Counted from the stretch's first letter, positions 23,711 through 33,086 are shown. The stretch is DNA of 64,000 nucleotides from F1-120-MAGs118 sp013360535 (GCA_026647215.1 JAPKHC010000013.1:58249-122248); one strand, 5' to 3'. Notes: generated by a model not told the origin, from the letters alone. Numbers and translations are program-made.

Positions 23711-25496
23711 GCACGAGCGGGAACGCGAACGGAATGACCGCGAGCGCGACCGCCATCACGAGCAGGTCGAGCGCGATGCCGACGCGCAGGAAGTCGGAGA
23801 AGCGATACCCGCCCGGCCCGTAGACCATCAGGTTCGTCTGGTAGCCGAACGGCGTCGCGAAGCCGCACGACGCGGCGAACATGATCGCGATCAGGAACGG
23901 GTGGTAGTCGAGCCCGAGCTGATTCGCGGTCGCCATCGCGATCGGGTACATCAGCGCGGCGGTCGCGTTGTTGCTGAGCAGCTCCGTGAGCAGCATCGTC
24001 ACGCCGTAGAGCGTCGCGAGCGCCGCCATCGGATGGTTGCCGATGGCGCTCGTCGCGCCGACGGCGATCTCGTGCGCGAGGCCCGTCGAGCGCATCGTCT
24101 CGCCGATGCCGAGCGCCGCCGCGATCGTGATCAGCACTTCCCAGTCGATGCTGCGCCGCGCCGCGTTGGCGTTGCAGCAGCCGGTGACGAGCATCGCGCC
24201 GGCCGCGAGCAGCCCGACGTGCACCATCGAGAGCCACTCGAAGCCCGCGACGACGACCATCGCGACGAGGATCGCGATCGCGAGCCAGGCCTTCTCGTGG
24301 CCGGGCGGCGTCGAGTCCTCGAGGCGCGAGACGAGGAAGAAGTCGCGCGAGTTGCGCTGCTGGTCGGCGAACGACGGATGCGCCTCGAGCAGCAGCGTGT
24401 CGCCCGGCTGCAGCACGATGTCGCCGATCTTCTGGCGCAGGCGCTCGCCCTGGCGCGCGACGGCGATCACGGCCGCGTTGTAGACCGCGCGAAAGCGCCC
24501 GTCGCGGATCGTCTGGCCGACGAGCGGGTTGTGGGGCGAGACGACCGCCTCGATCATGCAGCGCTCCGAGCGCGGCGCGTCGAGCTTGAACACCTGGTTG
24601 GTCGCCGGGCGCAGCCCGCGCAGCTTCTGCAGGTCGAGCACCGAGTCGACGATGCCGACGAACACGAGCCGGTCGGAGGCGCGCAGCACCTCGCTCGAGC
24701 CGACCGCGGGCAGCACGCGCCCCTCGCGCTCGATCTCCGCGAGATACATGCCCGGCAGGCCACGCAGGCCCGCGGCCTCGATCGTCTGGCCGACGTAGGC
24801 GCTCCCGGCCTCGACCTCCATCTCGACCGTGTACTCGCGCGGGTCGCCCGTGACGGAGATCGACGGCTTGCGCTCGGGCAGGAGCCAGCGACCGGTGACG
24901 ACGAGGAACGTGATGCCGGCGATCGCGCACGGGATGCCGACCCACGCGAGCTCGAACATGTTGAACACGTCGCGGCGGCCGAGCTCGCCGACCGCGAGGC
25001 CGTACACGACCATGTTCGTGCTCGTTCCGATCAGCGTGCAGACGCCGCCGAGGATCGTCGAGTACGAGAGCGGGATGAAGAGCTTCGAGGGCGCGATCCC
25101 GGTGCGCTTGGCGAGGTCGCTGACGACCGGCAGGAACATCGCCACGATCGGCGTGTTGTTGAGGAAGGCCGACAGTCCCGCGCAGGGGATCATCAGGCGC
25201 AGCTGCGCCGACGTGACGTTGCGCGGCCGGCCGAGCAGCGGGCGCGTCACGAGGTTCATCGCTCCCGTGCGCGACAGGCCGGCGACGACCACGTACAGCA
25301 CGAGCACCGTGACGAGCGCCTCGTTGCCAAGCCCCGCCACGAGCTTCGACGGGCCGGGGAACTTGTCCGAGAACAGGCCCGCGGTCATGAAGACGGCGAG
25401 CACCGCGACCATCGCGAGGTCGGTGGCGACGTTGCGCGCGAGCGCGATGACCATCACGGCCAGCACGGCGAGCGTGAACCAGCTCTCGATTTCCAT
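23694..25496 (-). CDS. SLC13-family anion permease with two TrkA-C domains
   Basis: A 600-residue transporter of the divalent anion:sodium symporter (SLC13/CitT) superfamily. Membrane halves flank a soluble middle: helices with SAFLNNTPIVAMFLPV and LIGTSTNMVVYGL in the first half and LLSNNATAALMYPIA with FATPFGYQTNLMVYGPGGY in the second, the paired SNT-type substrate/sodium sites. Residues about 210-370 contain two RCK/TrkA-C-like domains (VEAGSAYVGQTIEAAGL; VVSPHNPLVGQTIRDG), probably ligand-sensing. Sulfate or dicarboxylate is a plausible substrate. A TAGATT box lies 11 bases before the start at 25496. Confidence 0.9.
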   Translation of the reverse strand: MEIESWFTLAVLAVMVIALARNVATDLAMVAVLAVFMTAGLFSDKFPGPSKLVAGLGNEALVTVLVLYVVVAGLSRTGAMNLVTRPLLGRPRNVTSAQLRLMIPCAGLSAFLNNTPIVAMFLPVVSDLAKRTGIAPSKLFIPLSYSTILGGVCTLIGTSTNMVVYGLAVGELGRRDVFNMFELAWVGIPCAIAGITFLVVTGRWLLPERKPSISVTGDPREYTVEMEVEAGSAYVGQTIEAAGLRGLPGMYLAEIEREGRVLPAVGSSEVLRASDRLVFVGIVDSVLDLQKLRGLRPATNQVFKLDAPRSERCMIEAVVSPHNPLVGQTIRDGRFRAVYNAAVIAVARQGERLRQKIGDIVLQPGDTLLLEAHPSFADQQRNSRDFFLVSRLEDSTPPGHEKAWLAIAILVAMVVVAGFEWLSMVHVGLLAAGAMLVTGCCNANAARRSIDWEVLITIAAALGIGETMRSTGLAHEIAVGATSAIGNHPMAALATLYGVTMLLTELLSNNATAALMYPIAMATANQLGLDYHPFLIAIMFAASCGFATPFGYQTNLMVYGPGGYRFSDFLRVGIALDLLVMAVALAVIPFAFPLVPSVPS

Positions 25497-25507
25497 GGGG
25501 GGCGGGC

Positions 25508-25513
25508 AATCTA
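25508..25513 (-). promoter_or_regulatory. -10-like box TAGATT before the SLC13 permease
   Basis: Read on the minus strand, TAGATT ends 11 bases before the ATG at 25496. No -35 element could be assigned. Confidence 0.35.
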
Positions 25514-25547
25514 TCGACGCCGCAGGCCCGCTCCCATCGAATGCGAC

Positions 25548-25577
25548 GGGCCGCCCTGCCCGAAGGCGGGACGGCCC
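25548..25577. terminator. Strong hairpin between the GDH paralogue and the permease
   Basis: GGGCCG (25548-25553) pairs with CGGCCC (25572-25577), and inside it CCTGCC (25555-25560) pairs with GGCGGG (25565-25570) with one G-T pair and a CGAA loop. This is the best stem-loop of the local gap; it probably ends the GDH operon transcript. No T-tract follows. Confidence 0.5.
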
Positions 25578-25602
25578 GGAGGCTGCACGGAAAAATTGTC
25601 GG

Positions 25603-26895
25603 TCAGGCGTAGAGGCCGCGCAGGCGATCGGCGCCCGCGACGCGCGTGACGGCCACGATGTGCGCCGCCGTGCGCAGCGGCACCGAGCGCCGCTCGTGCT
25701 CCTCGACGACACGGTCCCACGCGTCGCCGACGAAACGCTCGAGGCGGCGCTTCACGTCGCCCTGCTGCCAGGCGTAGCCCATGCGGTTCTGCACCCACTC
25801 GAAGTAGCCGACGACCGTGTCGCCACCGCGCGCGAGGATGTCGGGCACGACCGGGACGCCACGCTCGCGCAGCTTGCGGTCGGCGACGGCCGAGACCGCG
25901 CTGTGCGCGCCCTCGACGATCAGGCGCGTCGTCACCTTGTCGACGTTGCGGCTCGAGATCGCGTTGGGCACCGCGCAGGGCACGAGGATGTCGCAGGGCC
26001 GCAGGAGCAGCTCGGCGTCGCTCACGTGCTCGAAGTCGCCCTTGAGCTCGGACAGCGTGCCGCCGGGGCGGCGCGAGGCGAGCAGTTTCTTCACGTCGAG
26101 CCCATGCGGGTGGTAGATGCCGCCCGACACGTCCGCGATGCCGACCACGCGCCAGTCGCACTCCTGCAGGATGCGCGCGAGGTTGCCGCCGACCATGCCG
26201 GCGCCCTGGATGATCACCGACGGGCCGCCGCGCTCGTGGCCGAGGCCCAGGCGCTTCGCCGCGCGCTGCAGCACGATGCGCAGGCCCTGGGCCGTCGCGT
26301 CGCCGTGGTGGTGCGTGCCGCCGAGCACCGCCGGCTTGCCCGCCACGACCGCGTTGGTCGTGTGGCGCTGGTGCATCGACACCGTGTCCATGATCCACGC
26401 CATGACGTGCTCGTCGCGCGCCTTCTCCGGCGTGAACACGTCGCGATCGGGGCCGATCACGTCGTGCAGGTTCGCGATGTAGCGCCGCACCGCGCGCTCG
26501 AGGAAACCCGGGCTCGCCGTGTCGCGGTCGATGCGCAGGCCACCCGCCGCGCCGCCGAAGGGCACGCCGAGCAGCGCGCACTTCCACGTCATCCAGCCCG
26601 CCAGCGCGCGCACGTCGTCGGGCTTGAGGCCCGGGTCGAGCCGCAGCGGGCCGCAGTAGGGGCCGAGACCCGCGTTGTGCTGCACGCGCCAGCCTTCGAG
26701 CACCTCGACCGCACCGTTGTCGCCCAGCACCGGCACGGAGACCGAGATCTCGCGGTCGGGCTGGCGCAGGATGCGGAACTCCGCCGGATCGATCGAGGCC
26801 AGCGAGGCCGCCTCGTCGAACAGCGCCATCATGGTCTGGAAGGGGTGCTCCGCATCCAGCGGCGGAGTCGAGGACGAGATCTGCGGGAGTTCCAT
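25603..26895 (-). CDS. Probable non-catalytic glutamate dehydrogenase paralogue
   Basis: A 430-residue protein of the Glu/Leu/Phe/Val dehydrogenase family, collinear with the active GDH encoded just upstream (14-base gap). Key active-site residues seen in the neighbour are missing: KGGIRY is replaced by CGPLRL (substrate lysine lost), GGGKGG by GGAAGG (catalytic lysine lost), and the PAPDVNT region by FTPEKAR (catalytic aspartate lost). One lysine is kept (WMTWK). The nucleotide-binding domain keeps a glycine-rich turn (QGAGMVGG). It is full length with no frameshift, so it looks selected for a non-catalytic role, such as a regulatory subunit of a mixed GDH oligomer, as known for Thermus GdhA/GdhB. 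Confidence 0.85.
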   Translation of the reverse strand: MELPQISSSTPPLDAEHPFQTMMALFDEAASLASIDPAEFRILRQPDREISVSVPVLGDNGAVEVLEGWRVQHNAGLGPYCGPLRLDPGLKPDDVRALAGWMTWKCALLGVPFGGAAGGLRIDRDTASPGFLERAVRRYIANLHDVIGPDRDVFTPEKARDEHVMAWIMDTVSMHQRHTTNAVVAGKPAVLGGTHHHGDATAQGLRIVLQRAAKRLGLGHERGGPSVIIQGAGMVGGNLARILQECDWRVVGIADVSGGIYHPHGLDVKKLLASRRPGGTLSELKGDFEHVSDAELLLRPCDILVPCAVPNAISSRNVDKVTTRLIVEGAHSAVSAVADRKLRERGVPVVPDILARGGDTVVGYFEWVQNRMGYAWQQGDVKRRLERFVGDAWDRVVEEHERRSVPLRTAAHIVAVTRVAGADRLRGLYA

Positions 26896-26909
26896 GCCGT
26901 GCTTTCGGA

Positions 26910-28193
26910 TCAGGCGTAGGTGCCGCGGAGCTGGTACACGGTCGCGACGCGACCAACCGCGAGGATGTAGGCGCCGATGCGCAGCGAGGTGCTGTACTTG
27001 CGCGCGGTCTCCTCGACGGCGGCGAAGGACGTCGTCATCACCTGCTCGAGGCGCGAGTTGACGACCTCTTCCGTCCAGAAGTAGCCGGCGCGGTCCTGCA
27101 CCCACTCGAAGTAGGAGACCGTGACACCGCCCGCGTTGGCGAGGATGTCCGGCACGACCGTGACGCCGCGCTTCTCGAGGATCTGGTCGGCGAGCACCGT
27201 CGTCGGGCCGTTGGCGCCCTCGACGATCAGCTTGGCCTTGATGCGCTCGGCGTTCTTCGAGGTGATCTGGTTCTCGGTCGCGGCGGGGACGAGCACTTCG
27301 CAGTCGAGCTCGAGCTGCGAGGCCGACGGGATGTGCTCGGCCTTGGCGTAGCCCTCGAGCTTCTTGTGCTGGCGCAGGTGCGCGAGCACGTCGGGCACGT
27401 CGAGTCCCTTGTCGTTGTGGATCGCGCCGTAGATGTCGGAGATCGACACGATCTTCATGCCCTGGCGGGCGAGCATCATCGCGCCGATGCCGCCGACGTT
27501 GCCGGAGCCCTGCACGACGACGCGCGTCTGCTCGGGCTTGAGGCCGATCTTCTTCATCGCCTCGCGCGTGGCGATCATCACGCCGCGGCCGGTCGCCTCG
27601 GTGCGGCCCTTCGAACCGCCGAGCGCGAGCGGCTTGCCCGTGACGACGGCCGTCTCGGTGCGGCGCACGTGCATCGAGTACGTGTCCATCAGCCACGCCA
27701 TCGTCTGCTCGTTGGTGTTGACGTCCGGCGCCGGCACGTCGCGGTCGGGGCCGAGGATGTCCATGATCCCCGAGGTGTAGCGGCGCGTGATGCGCTCGAG
27801 CTCACCCTTCGACAGCTGGCGCGGATCGCAGATCACGCCGCCCTTGCCGCCGCCGAACGGCACGTCGACGACCGAGCACTTCCACGTCATCCACGCCGCG
27901 AGCGCGCGCACCTCGTCGAGGTTGACGTCGGGCGCGTAGCGGATGCCGCCCTTGCACGGACCGCGCGAGAAGTTGTGCTGGACGCGATAGCCCGTGAACA
28001 CGCGCAGCTTGCCGTTGTCCATCGAGACCGGGATCGAGACCGTCAGTTCCTTGTCCGGCGTGCGCAGCACGTCGCGCAGGCCCTCGTCGAGTCCGAGCTT
28101 GTCGGCCGCGACGTCGAAGCGCTGGGCCATGGCCTGGAAAGGATTGAACTCGTCCATCGGGGCTTTCGCCTGAGTCACGGGAGCGGTCGACAT
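26910..28193 (-). CDS. Glutamate dehydrogenase (Glu/Leu/Phe/Val type)
   Basis: A 427-residue enzyme that interconverts glutamate and 2-oxoglutarate plus ammonia with NAD(P)H. Active-site motifs are complete: GPCKGGIRY (substrate lysine), WMTWK, PFGGGKGG (catalytic lysine) and PAPDVNT (catalytic aspartate); the Rossmann turn is QGSGNVGG. ATG 28193 gives a typical N-terminus. The non-catalytic paralogue follows after 14 bases, so both should be made from one transcript. A 253-base divergent spacer separates it from the LPS kinase gene; no clear promoter elements were picked out there. Coenzyme preference cannot be told with confidence. Confidence 0.93.
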   Translation of the reverse strand: MSTAPVTQAKAPMDEFNPFQAMAQRFDVAADKLGLDEGLRDVLRTPDKELTVSIPVSMDNGKLRVFTGYRVQHNFSRGPCKGGIRYAPDVNLDEVRALAAWMTWKCSVVDVPFGGGKGGVICDPRQLSKGELERITRRYTSGIMDILGPDRDVPAPDVNTNEQTMAWLMDTYSMHVRRTETAVVTGKPLALGGSKGRTEATGRGVMIATREAMKKIGLKPEQTRVVVQGSGNVGGIGAMMLARQGMKIVSISDIYGAIHNDKGLDVPDVLAHLRQHKKLEGYAKAEHIPSASQLELDCEVLVPAATENQITSKNAERIKAKLIVEGANGPTTVLADQILEKRGVTVVPDILANAGGVTVSYFEWVQDRAGYFWTEEVVNSRLEQVMTTSFAAVEETARKYSTSLRIGAYILAVGRVATVYQLRGTYA

Positions 28194-28446
28194 GTCGGGT
28201 TCCGTCGCGGGGCGCGCCAGCGGCGGTCCTTTGGGGTGCGTGAAGGTCTTGGAGGGGCTCTCGATCGGGCGCTCGCCACCTGGCGCTCACCCGCGAAGGT
28301 TTCAGGCCAAAGATTGGAGCGTTCCGCGGTGGGTTTGAGAATCCCCGTAAGGGCTTTCGGGAGCCCGCACCAGTTCGCAGCCTCCCCGCTGGCGGCAGTT
28401 CTTGCCGGTTGCGTCCGGGGCGCGACTTGGGTGCCATGGGGCCTCG

Positions 28447-29328
28447 ATGGCGTCCCACGAGCACAGCCCGACCGGCTCCGGCCCGCTTCCGGGACGTCCG
28501 CAGGGCGAGCCGGAGGGCTCTGGAGTGCCGTCGGAGCCCATCGGTGCCACCGAGAGCGCGTCGGCGTGGGTGGAGCGACCGCTCGCGGGCGCGCCGCTCG
28601 ATGGCGCCCAACTGTTGCGTGACATCTTCGCGGTGCGACCTGCGGAAACGCTCCGCGCGATTCCCGGGCGCGCGACGTTCCTGTGGCCCGCGCAGCCCGA
28701 CATCGTGGTCAAGCGCTACGGCTCCGGCCTCGCCCGCGACCTCGCCCACGATCTCGTCTTCCGTCGGCGCGCGCGTTCGTGCGGTCGGCGCGAGGCGGAG
28801 AACCTGCGCGAGCTCGGCGAGCTCGGCCTGCCGGTGCCGCGTGCATTCGGCTGGTGCGAGGAGCGCGGCGGCTGGGGCGGGCGCAGCGCGATGTGGATGC
28901 AGCGCGTCGAACACTCGAGCACCTTGCGCCAGCTCGCCGAGCGTGATCCGGCGGCGGCGCTCGAGCGGCGCAGCGAGCTCGCGCGGCTCGTCGCGCGCTT
29001 GCACGTCGCTGGCTGGTACCACCGCGATCTCTATCTCGAGCACTGGATCGTCGCCGGCGACCACCTCGCGTTGCTCGACGTCGGCCGTGCACGCCGCGAG
29101 GACTCGCCACGCGCGCGCTGGCTCGTCAAGGACGTGGCGGCGCTCCTGCACTCTTGTCCCGCTGGAATCTGCGTCTTCGCGCGCCTGAAATTCCTCGCGC
29201 TGTACCTCGACGCCCGCGGCGTGCAGGATCGGGGCCTGCGACGCGAGTTCCTGCGGGCGGTGCTCGCCAAGGCGCGCCGCATCGCCTCCCACGCACCGCG
29301 CCACGTCGACCGGACCCCCAGAGCATGA
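28447..29328 (+). CDS. LPS core kinase, Kdo/WaaP-like
   Basis: A 293-residue kinase-fold protein. After a low-complexity N-terminus of about 60 residues it shows IVVKRYGSGLARDL (ATP-lysine region), the catalytic loop WYHRDLYLEHWIV (H-R-D) and the metal-binding LLDVGRARR (in place of DFG), typical of the InaA/WaaP/KdkA group that phosphorylates heptose or Kdo of the LPS inner core. It opens an operon with two heptosyltransferases and a GT39-like gene, each joined by four-base overlaps. ATG 28447 is one of several possible starts; an upstream in-frame start at 28402 adds 15 residues. Confidence 0.82.
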   Translation: MASHEHSPTGSGPLPGRPQGEPEGSGVPSEPIGATESASAWVERPLAGAPLDGAQLLRDIFAVRPAETLRAIPGRATFLWPAQPDIVVKRYGSGLARDLAHDLVFRRRARSCGRREAENLRELGELGLPVPRAFGWCEERGGWGGRSAMWMQRVEHSSTLRQLAERDPAAALERRSELARLVARLHVAGWYHRDLYLEHWIVAGDHLALLDVGRARREDSPRARWLVKDVAALLHSCPAGICVFARLKFLALYLDARGVQDRGLRREFLRAVLAKARRIASHAPRHVDRTPRA

Positions 29329-30362
29329 TCGAGCGCCTCGAACACCTCGCGATCTGCGCGCCCAACTGGGTCGGCGATCTCGCGATGGCGACGCCGGTGC
29401 TCGAGGCGGCGCTGCACAGCGCCCACGTCGGCCGGACGACGGTGCTCGTGCGCCAGCACCTCGCGCCGCTCCTGAAAGACGGCCCAGTCGAGCCGCACGT
29501 GCGAGCGCACAGGAGTGGCGAGGAACTTGCGCACCTGCGCGAGCTTCGCCCGGAGGCCGTGCTGCTGCTCTCGAACTCGTTTGGCTCCGCGTGGCGCGCG
29601 TTTCGGGCCCGCGTGCCGATCCGTCTGGGCAGCGCGCTCTCGCAGCGACGTCTCCTGCTGACGCACGCCGTCGTGCCGCCGTCGCGCGATGGCCGCCGTG
29701 CGCCGATTCCGACCGCGCACCTCTTGCGCGACGTCGCGGGACTGGCCGGAATCACGCTGGATTCGCTGCATCCACGCTTGTACGTGCGCGAGGAACTGCG
29801 CGAGCGCAACCGCGCGACGTTGCGCGCGCTCGGGCTCGCGGAGAGCGAACGTTACGCCGTGTGTTGCCCGGGCGCGGCCTTCGGCGCAGCGAAGTTGTGG
29901 CCACCGGATCGATTCGCGGCGGCGCTCGATCGCCTGCACGACGAGTTCGGGTTGCGCGCGGCGGTGAGCGGAGGTCCGGGCGAAGAGGCGCTGATCGGCG
30001 CGGTGTGCGCGGCCTCGCGGCGCGGCGCCATCTCGATGGGCAAGTCCGAGCGCAACCTCGAGACGCTCAAGGCGCTCGTCGAAGGTGCGGAGCTCCTGCT
30101 CGTCGGCGATTCGGGACCGCGCTGGGTCGCGGCGGCCTTCGACGTGCCGTGCGTGTCGGTGATGGGGCCGAACTTGCCGGAGTTGACGGCCACTTCGCTC
30201 GAGTTCGCGGAGATCGTGCGCATCGACGTCGAGTGTGGGCCGTGCATGCAGCGTGTCTGTCCGCTCGGCCACCACCGCTGCATGACGGGCATCGCGCCCG
30301 ACGCCGTGGTCGCCGCGGCGCGGCGAGTGCTCGCGAGGAAGAGCGCGGGAGTGCCGGCGTGA
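29325..30362 (+). CDS. ADP-heptose:LPS heptosyltransferase (GT9)
   Basis: A 345-residue GT-B glycosyltransferase of family GT9, adding L-glycero-D-manno-heptose to the LPS inner core at the cytoplasmic face. Seen: ICAPNWVGDLAMATPVL at the N-terminus, CCPGAAFGAAKLWPPDRFA at the start of the C-terminal domain, LLVGDSGPRWVAAA and the WaaF-like ending CGPCMQRVCPLGHHRCM. Most similar in style to WaaF (heptosyltransferase II). It starts at ATG 29325 overlapping the kinase stop (ATGA). Confidence 0.92.
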   Translation: MIERLEHLAICAPNWVGDLAMATPVLEAALHSAHVGRTTVLVRQHLAPLLKDGPVEPHVRAHRSGEELAHLRELRPEAVLLLSNSFGSAWRAFRARVPIRLGSALSQRRLLLTHAVVPPSRDGRRAPIPTAHLLRDVAGLAGITLDSLHPRLYVREELRERNRATLRALGLAESERYAVCCPGAAFGAAKLWPPDRFAAALDRLHDEFGLRAAVSGGPGEEALIGAVCAASRRGAISMGKSERNLETLKALVEGAELLLVGDSGPRWVAAAFDVPCVSVMGPNLPELTATSLEFAEIVRIDVECGPCMQRVCPLGHHRCMTGIAPDAVVAAARRVLARKSAGVPA

Positions 30363-31390
30363 GCACGAGGCTCGAGCGCGGCGAGCGGGTGCTCGCGAGG
30401 GTACCCGATTGGCTCGGCGACCTCGTGATGGCTGAGCCGGCGCTGCGCGCGCTGCACGAGCGGACGCGCGAGCTCGACGGTTCGCTCACGCTCGTCGGCA
30501 AGCCGCACCTGCTGACGGTCTTCGGCGACGCGTTCGTTGGCTGCGAGCGGCGCGACGCGCGCGAAGCGAGCGCGTGGCGCGGCCACGACGTCGCGGTGCT
30601 CTTCACCAACTCGTTCCGCAGCGCGTGGATGGCGAAGAAGGCCAGAATTCCGCGCCGTTTCGGCTGGGAACGCGACTTTCGCGGCTGGTTGCTCAGCTCC
30701 AGCTGGACGCCGGCCTTTGAGCGTGGCGGCACGCCGTTGCGGCTGGGAACCCGCGGGCGAGGCTCGCGCTACTTGCCACGTCCGTTCGGCAGCACGTGTG
30801 TCGAGCTCGTGCACTGGCTCGGGATCCCGGTGAACGACCCGCGCCCGCAACTCGTGGCGACGAAGGAAGCGCGTGAGAGCGTGAACGCGCGGCTTTCGAA
30901 AGCGGGAATCGCCGCAGGTGAGCGTTTCACGCTCGTGAACGCCGGTGGCCGGCCGGGTTCGGCGAAGGGTTATCCCGCGGAGCTGTGGGCGCGCGCGCTC
31001 GCGCTGCGCGACGAGCGGCTCGTGCTCGTTTGCGGCCCAGGCGAAGAAGGCGCGCTGCACGAGATCGTGCGTGCGGTGCCGGGGGCGATCGCGCTCGTCG
31101 AGCCGGTGGCGACGCTGCCGGAGCTTGTTGCGTTGAGCGAGCGCGCGTTGCTCGTGCTCACCGCCGACTCCGGCCCGCGCCACGTCGCGGCGGCGGTCGG
31201 CGCAAGGCTCGTCGTCGTGTGTGGTCCGACGGATCCGCGCCACACCGCCGACCACACGGACTCGACGCGCATCCTGCGGGTTCCCGTACCCTGTGGGCCG
31301 TGCCACGAGGAACGTTGTCCGCTCACCGGCCCCGCAGAGCTCGCCTGCATGCGCCGCATCGATCCGCAGGAGCTTGGAAACGCCAGATGA
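30359..31390 (+). CDS. Second GT9 heptosyltransferase-family protein
   Basis: A 343-residue GT9 protein, paralogous to the preceding one: VPDWLGDLVMAEPALRAL, FTNSFRSAWMAKKA, VNAGGRPGSAKGYPAELW, VLTADSGPRHVAAA and the C-terminal cysteine motif CGPCHEERCPL. It begins at GTG 30359, overlapping the previous stop (GTGA). The two enzymes together would place consecutive heptoses or one heptose and a different sugar. The order of action cannot be told. Confidence 0.9.
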   Translation: MSTRLERGERVLARVPDWLGDLVMAEPALRALHERTRELDGSLTLVGKPHLLTVFGDAFVGCERRDAREASAWRGHDVAVLFTNSFRSAWMAKKARIPRRFGWERDFRGWLLSSSWTPAFERGGTPLRLGTRGRGSRYLPRPFGSTCVELVHWLGIPVNDPRPQLVATKEARESVNARLSKAGIAAGERFTLVNAGGRPGSAKGYPAELWARALALRDERLVLVCGPGEEGALHEIVRAVPGAIALVEPVATLPELVALSERALLVLTADSGPRHVAAAVGARLVVVCGPTDPRHTADHTDSTRILRVPVPCGPCHEERCPLTGPAELACMRRIDPQELGNAR

Positions 31391-33072
31391 GCCCGGAAAC
31401 CCGCTGGAATCGGCGCGACACGCTCTCCGCGCTGGCGCTCGTCGCCGCCAGCTTCGTGCTGCGGGCGTTGTTCCTGTTCGGTGCGATCGACTCGGCTTGG
31501 CCGCACTCGACGCTCTACGAAGGTGACGCGCTCGTCTGGCTCGAATGGGCGCGCGCGCTGCGTGCGGGCCAGCCGTTTGAGTTCGACCTGCCGGTGCGCG
31601 CACCGGGGATCGCGTTCCTGTTGAGCTGGTTCGGCGGCGAGCTCGTCGCGCCGTTCACGGGGCTCAAGTTGCTCTTTTGTGGCCTGAGCGCGGCCACGGT
31701 CGGTTTCTTCTTCGCCGGGCTGCGCGCGCGCGCGTCGTTCGCCGTCGCGACGACCGCTTCCACGCTGCTCGCGCTCTCGTTCGCGCAGTACGAGCTCGCC
31801 ACCTCGCTCAACAACGAAGCGCCGTACCTCGCGCTGGCAACCGGCGCGCTTGCGCTGCACGTGTGGACCGGACCGAAGCGTGGATGGGGGAGCGCCGTCG
31901 CGCTCGGCGCGCTGCACGGCCTCGCGAACCTGCTGCGCACCGAACACGTCGGTTTCGTCGCGATTGTGCTCGTTTTCGAGCTCTTCCGCAGCCGCCGCGA
32001 GCTCGGCGTCGCCGTCCCGCGCGCGCTCGCTTCGCTCGCGGCGCTCGTGCTCATCTCCTTGCCTTGGACGTTGCGCGCCCACGAGGCCGTCGTGCGCTTC
32101 AACGAGGTCGAGCCGCGCCCGATTCCGTTCGTCGGCACGCGCCCCACGTGGAGCCCCGACGCGCAGGTCGCGCTGCGCGAGCTGCCGGCCTTCGCACGCG
32201 AGGGGATGTTCCTGATGGTGACCGACCGTGTCGGTCGCGCGGGCCGCTCCAGCGTCGAGCGCGCGGACCTCGAGCGTGTGCTCGACACGGAGTTCGGTTA
32301 TCGCCCCGAGCCGCTCGCCGCGTGGACGCTCGGTTCGACCAAGGCCAAGCTCGACCTCGCGCTCTCCAACGACCTCACCTGCGACGGCGGTTTCTCGCGC
32401 GCCGCGCTGTCGGACAAGTTCGACCGTGATCCGCCGTTTGCGTTCGGCCGCCCGAGCCACCTGAAGCTCTACAACCGCGGCGACGAAGTTGCGCTCGCGA
32501 CGCTGCGTGAGCATCCCTCCGAGTGGTTCACGCTCGCCGCCGCGAAGCTCGCACGCTTCGAGAGCGGCCTCGCGCTCGGTTTCGGCGCGACGAACCTCCC
32601 GCACGGCCTCGGACTGCGCCGCGCGGCCGTCGACATCGCCGCGCCCGCGCAGCGTTCGCTCGTGTGGAGCGTCACGGTTCTCGGTCTCGGCGCGCTGGGC
32701 CTCGTCCTCGCTTTGCGCCGTGGAGTCGCCGCGGAATGGGGCCTGTGGCTCGCCTTCAAGCTGCTCGTGACCGTCGCGTTCTACGGCTACGCGCGCCAAG
32801 GTGCGACCGCGCAACCCGCGCTCTACTTGGGCGTCGCCTGCGCGCTCGAGTTCGTGTGTGCGCGCGCTGGGAACCTCGAGCGCTGGCTCTGGAGAGCGCT
32901 GCTCGCCGCCGCCGTGCTCGTCGCGCTCGCCGACCTCGGTCCCTGGAGCCGCCCGCGCGACCTGTTCGCGACCCCGTCCCCCGGCGTGCGTTTTGGCCCG
33001 GTTCCGCAGGCCGCCGAAGGCGCCTTCGGCTGCTCCGGCGACATCACGCTCGCGCCGCGCCCGCCCAAGTGA
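31387..33072 (+). CDS. GT39-like membrane glycosyltransferase
   Basis: A 561-residue multi-pass membrane protein. About ten hydrophobic segments are seen; the first is followed by an acidic segment (LYEGDALVWLEWA) in the position where ArnT/PMT-type GT-C enzymes carry their catalytic Asp/Glu on the first outer loop. A long soluble region (residues about 240-390) lies outside the membrane. Such enzymes move sugars from polyprenyl-phosphate donors to LPS or proteins. Its start overlaps the GT9 stop (ATGA), so it probably decorates the LPS core or O-chain. Exact donor unknown. Confidence 0.7.
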   Translation: MSPETRWNRRDTLSALALVAASFVLRALFLFGAIDSAWPHSTLYEGDALVWLEWARALRAGQPFEFDLPVRAPGIAFLLSWFGGELVAPFTGLKLLFCGLSAATVGFFFAGLRARASFAVATTASTLLALSFAQYELATSLNNEAPYLALATGALALHVWTGPKRGWGSAVALGALHGLANLLRTEHVGFVAIVLVFELFRSRRELGVAVPRALASLAALVLISLPWTLRAHEAVVRFNEVEPRPIPFVGTRPTWSPDAQVALRELPAFAREGMFLMVTDRVGRAGRSSVERADLERVLDTEFGYRPEPLAAWTLGSTKAKLDLALSNDLTCDGGFSRAALSDKFDRDPPFAFGRPSHLKLYNRGDEVALATLREHPSEWFTLAAAKLARFESGLALGFGATNLPHGLGLRRAAVDIAAPAQRSLVWSVTVLGLGALGLVLALRRGVAAEWGLWLAFKLLVTVAFYGYARQGATAQPALYLGVACALEFVCARAGNLERWLWRALLAAAVLVALADLGPWSRPRDLFATPSPGVRFGPVPQAAEGAFGCSGDITLAPRPPK

Positions 33073-33086
33073 GGCCCCGCGTCGCG

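Noticed and set aside
28194..28446. Riboswitch or leader peptide in the divergent gap between GDH and the LPS operon
   Set aside because: No conserved aptamer pattern, short reading frame with control codons, or clear stem-loop was seen.
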